Assembly: GCF_003816055.1 (NCBI RefSeq)
Contig: NZ_CP033906.1
Location: forward strand, 310,001-374,000
Direction of reading: 5' to 3'
Length of the DNA: 64,000 nt
From: Bacillus sp. FJAT-42376
GTDB lineage: Bacteria > Bacillota > Bacilli > Bacillales > Bacillaceae
The position numbers were made by a program, and so were the translations under genes. The notes beneath the pieces are model-generated. The model worked only from the letters and a program-made list of their open reading frames with translations, was not told the DNA's origin and made no database searches. Below, piece after piece: positions 57,022-64,000 of the stretch (its first letter is position 1; each line of letters begins with the position of its first letter).

Positions 57022-57063
57022 AAATTATGCGTCCGATAAGGCGCACTTCTAATAGGTATCAAT

Positions 57064-57336
57064 TTTGCCGTGCTAAGCGGGGAGGTAGCGGTGCCCTGTA
57101 CTCGCAATCCGCTCTAGCGAGGCCGAATCCCTTTCCGAGGTTAGTTGACTGCAGGGTCTGCCCTCAAGTAAGTGGTGTTGAAGTCTGGGTCCTGCGCAAT
57201 GGAAATCCATGAACCATGTCAGGTCCGGAAGGAAGCAGCATTAAGTGGAAGCTTTCATGTGCCGCGGGACAGCCTGGGCCGAGCTAACTGCTTGAGTAAC
57301 GCTTGTGGCCGCTAATCGACGAAAGGTGCACGGCAG
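57064..57336 (+). ncRNA. scr: Signal recognition particle RNA (scRNA)
   Basis: It starts GCCGTGCTAAGCGGGGAGGT and ends AGGTGCACGGC, which pair. The SRP54-binding hairpin GGTCCGGAAGGAAGCAGCA is clear. Its approximately 270-base length and Alu-domain extension are those of bacilli. A terminator follows at 57350. Exact ends come from analogy with the processed B. subtilis RNA. Confidence 0.95.
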
Positions 57337-57349
57337 TTATATTATAATA

Positions 57350-57377
57350 AGAACACTCACCCTTTCAGGGTGAGTTT
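57350..57377 (+). terminator. SRP RNA terminator
   Basis: CACTCACCC and GGGTGAGT around a four-base loop, ending in five Ts. Confidence 0.85.
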
Positions 57378-57475
57378 TTCTGTATAATGGTAGGAAACAG
57401 CTGGCATCTTTTCTGAGTGCTTGCTGTGGGTTATAATACATATTGGATTTTTATTTAAAAAAGGAGGGGGCTTTT

Positions 57476-59167
57476 GTGGGTTATCAAGCGTTATACCGTG
57501 TGTTCAGACCGCAGTTGTTCGAGGATGTAGCAGGTCAGAATCATATTACCCGCACGCTGCAAAACGCCCTGCTTCACAGCAAGTTCTCCCATGCCTATCT
57601 ATTTTCAGGCCCAAGGGGGACAGGGAAAACGAGCGCCGCTAAAATATTCGCCAAAGCAGTCAACTGCGAAAAAGCACCTGTAGCCGAGCCGTGCGGAGAG
57701 TGCCCATCCTGCAGAGGAATAGCAGATGGCTCCATCTCAGACGTTCTGGAAATCGATGCAGCCTCCAATAATGGAGTAGATGAAATCCGTGATATCCGGG
57801 ATAAAGTGAAATACGCTCCTTCTGCCGTTAAATATAAAGTGTACATCGTGGATGAGGTCCACATGCTTTCAATGGGGGCCTTTAACGCCCTGCTTAAAAC
57901 ACTGGAAGAACCGCCGAAGCATGTCATCTTCATTCTCGCTACGACTGAGCCTCACAAAATCCCCTTAACCATTATCTCGCGCTGCCAGCGATTTGATTTT
58001 AAACGGATTACCTCCCAGGACATTGTGGACCGCATGAAAACCGTCATGGATGAACAGGAGGCAGATGCAGAGGAAGAAGCGCTTCATGTCATTGCCAGAG
58101 CAGCGGACGGGGGCATGCGCGATGCACTCAGTCTCCTCGATCAGGCGATTTCATTCAGTGATGAGAAGGTTACCCTCGAGGATGCCCTGCTCATAACGGG
58201 ATCTGTTTCTCAAAATCTGCTCACAGACTTAGTCATGTCCATTCAGAAAAAAGAGGTGTCCGCAGCGCTGCAGATCCTGAATAAGCTCATGGACCAGGGC
58301 AAGGATGCGGCAAGATTTATTGAGGATCTCATCTATTATTACCGGGACATGCTCCTCTACAATACAGCGCCTAATTTGGAAGAAGCCCTTGAGAGGGTTG
58401 TGGTGGACGAAGCATTTAAGGATTTGGCCAAATCGGTTGAAACAGAGAAGATCTATGCGATCATCGATGTGCTGAACAAAAGCCAGCAGGAGATGAAATG
58501 GACAAACCATCCGAGAATTTTCCTGGAGGTAGCTGTCGTTAAGCTCTGTGAAACACAGGCGAAGGCAGCCGTCAGCCAGGGGGAGCCCGATCCGCAGCTT
58601 CTTGAGCGTATTTCCCATCTTGAAGCTGAGCTGAGGGAGCTGAAAAAGAATGGGGCTGCTGCCGGGCAGCCTGCCCAGGCTCAAAGCGACCAGAAGACTT
58701 CAAAAGCGGTAAGAAGCAACTTCAAAGTTCCGGCAGGAAGAATTCAGGAAATTCTCAAGGAAGCAACAAGGCAGGATCTCGATGTCCTCAAAAAGAGCTG
58801 GAGAGGGATGCTGGATCAGCTGCGGACCCAGAACAAAGCCTCCCATGCCGCCCTTGTCGGAGAAAGTGAACCGGTCGCGGCATCATCGAAATCATTTGTG
58901 CTAAAATTTAAATATGAGATTCATTGCAAGATGGTCGCAGAGAATAATAATGATGTACGGACAAATATTGAAGCCATTCTTGCAAATTTACTTGGCAAAC
59001 CAATTGAAATGGTTGGCGTCCCAGAGAGGGATTGGGGTAAAATAAGAGAAGAATTCATCCGGGATCAGAAGGATGAAGATTCAGATGCAAATGAAGAGGA
59101 AGAAGATCCATTCATAGCAGAAGCAAAGAAATTAGTAGGCGATGATTTAATTGAAATAAAAGACTAA
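57476..59167 (+). CDS. dnaX: DNA polymerase III gamma/tau subunit
   Basis: DnaX is the core of the clamp loader. The 563 residues have the P-loop GPRGTGKTSAAKIFAK, a four-Cys zinc site (CEKAPVAEPCGECPSC), the Walker B VDEVHMLSMGAFN and the sensor TTEPHKIPLTIISRCQRF. They end in a tau-like C-terminus close to B. subtilis DnaX. I use the GTG at 57476 because AAAGGAGGGGG is five bases before it; a TTG 33 bases upstream covers the ribosome site. Both gamma-type and tau-type parts are in one product. Confidence 0.97.
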   Translation: MGYQALYRVFRPQLFEDVAGQNHITRTLQNALLHSKFSHAYLFSGPRGTGKTSAAKIFAKAVNCEKAPVAEPCGECPSCRGIADGSISDVLEIDAASNNGVDEIRDIRDKVKYAPSAVKYKVYIVDEVHMLSMGAFNALLKTLEEPPKHVIFILATTEPHKIPLTIISRCQRFDFKRITSQDIVDRMKTVMDEQEADAEEEALHVIARAADGGMRDALSLLDQAISFSDEKVTLEDALLITGSVSQNLLTDLVMSIQKKEVSAALQILNKLMDQGKDAARFIEDLIYYYRDMLLYNTAPNLEEALERVVVDEAFKDLAKSVETEKIYAIIDVLNKSQQEMKWTNHPRIFLEVAVVKLCETQAKAAVSQGEPDPQLLERISHLEAELRELKKNGAAAGQPAQAQSDQKTSKAVRSNFKVPAGRIQEILKEATRQDLDVLKKSWRGMLDQLRTQNKASHAALVGESEPVAASSKSFVLKFKYEIHCKMVAENNNDVRTNIEAILANLLGKPIEMVGVPERDWGKIREEFIRDQKDEDSDANEEEEDPFIAEAKKLVGDDLIEIKD

Positions 59168-59185
59168 ACTTAAGGAGATGTTACT

Positions 59186-59509
59186 ATGCGCGGCGGAATG
59201 GGAAATATGCAAAAAATGATGAAACAAATGCAAAAAATGCAAAAAGACATGGAGAAGGCTCAAGAAGAGCTTGCTGAGAAACAAGTTGAAGGAACTGCCG
59301 GCGGCGGAATGGTTGTTGTCGTTGCAAACGGAAGCCGTGAAATCATCGATGTGAGAATTAAGGAAGAGGTAGTAGACCCGGAAGATATCGAAATGCTTCA
59401 GGATTTAATTCTTGCTGCTACAAACGATGCATTGAAAAAAGTAGAAGAAATGACCTCTCAAACAATGGGTCAATTTACAAAAGGAATGAATATGCCAGGT
59501 TTATTCTAG
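59186..59509 (+). CDS. ebfC: Nucleoid-associated protein EbfC (YaaK)
   Basis: The 107 residues form the YbaB/EbfC family dimer that binds DNA. The coiled-coil N-terminus ([20 protein letters not shown]) and the VKGTAGGG-like [19 protein letters not shown] core are typical. AAGGAGATG precedes the ATG. It lies between dnaX and recR, as in almost all bacteria. Confidence 0.95.
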   Translation: MRGGMGNMQKMMKQMQKMQKDMEKAQEELAEKQVEGTAGGGMVVVVANGSREIIDVRIKEEVVDPEDIEMLQDLILAATNDALKKVEEMTSQTMGQFTKGMNMPGLF

Positions 59510-59521
59510 GAGGAAGGCTTT

Positions 59522-60118
59522 ATGCATTATCCTGAACCTATATCCAAATTAATTGACAGCTTTATGAAGTTGCCAGGCATAGGACCGAAAACGGCCGTAC
59601 GTCTGGCCTTTTTTGTCCTTAGCATGAAGGAAGATACTGTCCTCGATTTCGCAAAGGCTCTCGTAAATGCCAAAAGAAACTTAACCTATTGTTCTGTATG
59701 CGGACATATTACAGATCAGGACCCTTGCTATATTTGCGAGGATAAGAGAAGGGACCGCTCTGTCGTGTGTGTCGTTCAGGACCCTAAAGATGTCATTGCT
59801 ATGGAAAAAATGAAAGAATACAGCGGTCTTTATCATGTTCTGCACGGAGCCATCTCCCCGATTGAAGGAATTGGACCAGAAGACATCAAGGTACCTGAAT
59901 TGCTGAAAAGACTTCAGGATGATTCGATACAGGAAGTCATCCTGGCGACAAATCCGAATATTGAAGGCGAAGCAACAGCTATGTATATATCGAGACTGCT
60001 GAAGCCTTCAGGTATTAAACTGACAAGAATTGCCCATGGTCTTCCGGTAGGAGGAGATCTGGAATACGCGGATGAGGTCACCTTGTCTAAAGCGCTTGAA
60101 GGAAGAAGAGAACTATAA
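59522..60118 (+). CDS. recR: Recombination protein RecR
   Basis: RecR works with RecF and RecO in loading RecA at DNA gaps. The 198 residues have a helix-hairpin-helix ([19 protein letters not shown]), a four-Cys zinc finger ([16 protein letters not shown]) and a Toprim domain ([16 protein letters not shown]). AGGAGGAAGG precedes the ATG. It starts 12 bases after ebfC. Confidence 0.97.
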   Translation: MHYPEPISKLIDSFMKLPGIGPKTAVRLAFFVLSMKEDTVLDFAKALVNAKRNLTYCSVCGHITDQDPCYICEDKRRDRSVVCVVQDPKDVIAMEKMKEYSGLYHVLHGAISPIEGIGPEDIKVPELLKRLQDDSIQEVILATNPNIEGEATAMYISRLLKPSGIKLTRIAHGLPVGGDLEYADEVTLSKALEGRREL

Positions 60119-60132
60119 ATGGAGGGTTTCCT

Positions 60133-60351
60133 TTGCTTTTCAAACGAAAAGGACGGTTAAGACAGGATTTTAACCAACAGCTTATCGATCTTCTTATGAA
60201 AAATAAATCCGAATGGAATCGGCAAAAGCAGCTTGTAGAAAAAAGCGTGGAACCTTCTGAAGAAGTTCTTTTTGAATTGAAAATAGCGGAATCAAAATAT
60301 TTCTTTCTATTGAGGGAAGCGAAACAAAGGAAGATCCGAATCAGTCTTTAA
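60133..60351 (+). CDS. yaaL: YaaL family protein (DUF2508)
   Basis: The 72-residue, charged, helical protein has a TTG start after GGAGGGTTTCC and reads MLFKRKGRLRQDFNQQLIDL. The central NRQKQLVEKSVEPSEEVLFE block matches B. subtilis YaaL. No function is known to me. It lies between recR and bofA. Confidence 0.88.
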   Translation: MLFKRKGRLRQDFNQQLIDLLMKNKSEWNRQKQLVEKSVEPSEEVLFELKIAESKYFFLLREAKQRKIRISL

Positions 60352-60414
60352 TGGAGAAGGTTCTATCCTGCCTCCGCTTGCATATGCTTGTACAAACAGG
60401 CATGTTGAAAGTGA

Positions 60415-60690
60415 GTGGTAAATTTGAACCCCGTTATCATATTTGCTGTAGCTGGCGGAGCCATCGTGCTGCTTCTTATGAATGGCTCGCTGATTAAGCC
60501 GGTTAAATGGATTGGAAGACTGGCAGCGAAAGTTGTAGCCGGAGCACTTATGCTTTTTATTCTCAATGCATTGGGTGCAAGCGCAGGGATTCATATTCCG
60601 ATTAACGCTGGAACTTCTGCTGTTTCAGGACTCCTGGGTTTACCGGGGATCGCGGCTTTATATGTAATTAAAAGTTATATTCTTGTGTAA
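60415..60690 (+). CDS. bofA: Pro-sigma-K processing inhibitor BofA
   Basis: BofA holds the SpoIVFB protease inactive in the outer forespore membrane and so times sigma-K activation. The 91 residues have two membrane segments (about 6-22 and 38-58), the block SLIKPVKWIGRLAAKVVAGA, and the conserved C-terminus GIHIPINAGTSAVSGLLGLPG. The start is uncertain: GTG at 60415 or TTG at 60424; the ribosome site is weak. Confidence 0.92.
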   Translation: MVNLNPVIIFAVAGGAIVLLLMNGSLIKPVKWIGRLAAKVVAGALMLFILNALGASAGIHIPINAGTSAVSGLLGLPGIAALYVIKSYILV

Positions 60691-60717
60691 AAACAAATGG
60701 TCCGCCATTTGTTTTTA
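60689..60717 (+). terminator. bofA terminator
   Basis: AAAAACAAATGG and CCATTTGTTTTT with a four-base loop, directly after the stop codon. Confidence 0.85.
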
Positions 60718-60724
60718 TTTTTTG

Positions 60725-60754
60725 TTGACACGCTAGTTTATAAGATGGTATATT
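60725..60754 (+). promoter_or_regulatory. Second rRNA operon promoter P1
   Basis: TTGACA, 18 bases and TATATT. Confidence 0.75.
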
Positions 60755-60811
60755 ATTATACGTCGCTGACAGACAAGTTGTTTCGGTAAAAAACAAATAC
60801 GAAATTAACTG

Positions 60812-60840
60812 TTGACATGCGAAACTGAAGATGTTATTAT
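60812..60840 (+). promoter_or_regulatory. Second rRNA operon promoter P2
   Basis: TTGACA, 17 bases and TATTAT, 87 bases after P1. Tandem promoters are normal for B. subtilis rRNA operons. Confidence 0.75.
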
Positions 60841-60949
60841 AATAAAGTTGCTTCTTGAAAAAGACGCAGCGAACAAGTTCTTTGAAAACTAAACAAATCG
60901 AAGTGCCAACGTTAATTCTAGAGCAACAAACAAGAGCTAGTCAAACTAC

Positions 60950-62494
<1,545 letters not shown>

Positions 62495-62730
62495 AAGAAT
62501 TATCAGCACCCATGCGGTGCAGCGATTAACGGACGCACTTCGAATTTGTTTAGTTTTGAGAGATCATTCTCTCTTAACTTGTTCTTTGAAAACTAGATAA
62601 CGATATGAATGTCAAACATTCACACGAGTAAGAAAGAACCTTACGATTTTCTTCTGCGTCTATCGCAGAATGAAATGAAAAGTCTGAAGACATCTGTTTT
62701 CAGCTTCTAACGAAGATAACTCCGTTATCA

Positions 62731-64000
<1,270 letters not shown>

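Noticed and set aside
57476..59167. Programmed frameshift in dnaX producing a short gamma form, as in E. coli
   Set aside because: No A-run slippery site with hairpin is visible at a suitable place, and B. subtilis dnaX makes one product.

Overview
The window is the replication-origin region of a low-to-moderate GC, endospore-forming member of the Bacillaceae. Gene order follows Bacillus subtilis almost gene for gene: dnaB(dnaC)-rplI-gdpP-yybS-rpsR-ssb-rpsF-ychF-yyaC-parB-parA-noc-rsmG-mnmG-mnmE-jag-spoIIIJ-rnpA-rpmH, then oriC, then dnaA-dnaN-rlbA-recF-remB-gyrB...gyrA-rRNA-yaaC-guaB-dacA-pdxS-pdxT-serS-tRNA-Ser-dck/dgk-yaaH-yaaI-tadA-SRP RNA-dnaX-ebfC-recR-yaaL-bofA-rRNA. Sporulation genes (parA/parB as soj/spo0J, spoIIIJ, yyaC, yaaH, bofA) point to a spore former. 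The exact genus cannot be fixed by eye.

Region 1-20.2 kb is mostly on the minus strand and points away from the origin: replication, ribosomal, c-di-AMP, chromosome-segregation, tRNA-modification and membrane-insertion genes. Region 20.2-22.4 kb is oriC. It has DnaA-box clusters on both sides of dnaA, and a DnaA box followed by DnaA-trio repeats between dnaA and dnaN. Region 22.4-64 kb runs mainly on the plus strand, again away from the origin, and holds two rRNA operons in the same orientation 24,818 bp apart; the second is cut by the window end.

Several pieces depart from the conserved order. Between gyrB and gyrA sits about 5 kb of extra DNA: a twin palindromic operator, a three-gene sugar ABC importer without its ATPase, and a cell-wall-anchored protein made of two 184-residue histidine-bearing helical repeats behind a His/Met-rich N-terminus. 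An intact IS3-family element with a ten-A frameshift site lies after the first 5S gene and splits an array of degenerate 20-21 bp CGATA repeats. An ABC-2 exporter pair lies between tRNA-Ser and dck. Two copies of a roughly 345 bp element with inverted ends and a two-way terminator hairpin sit just after the stop codons of jag and dck; the two hairpins differ by a compensatory base-pair change. A GC-rich 127 bp unit is tandemly duplicated upstream of rpsF.

The genes work together in chromosome replication and segregation (DnaA, DnaN, RecF, gyrase, helicase, DnaX, RecR, ParA/ParB/Noc), translation (ribosomal proteins, MnmE/MnmG, TadA, SerRS, RNase P, SRP RNA), nucleotide and cofactor supply (GuaB, Dck/Dgk, PdxS/PdxT), and envelope and spore development. 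The part most likely to be undescribed is the gyrB-gyrA insert with its duplicated, sortase-anchored, possibly metal-binding protein.
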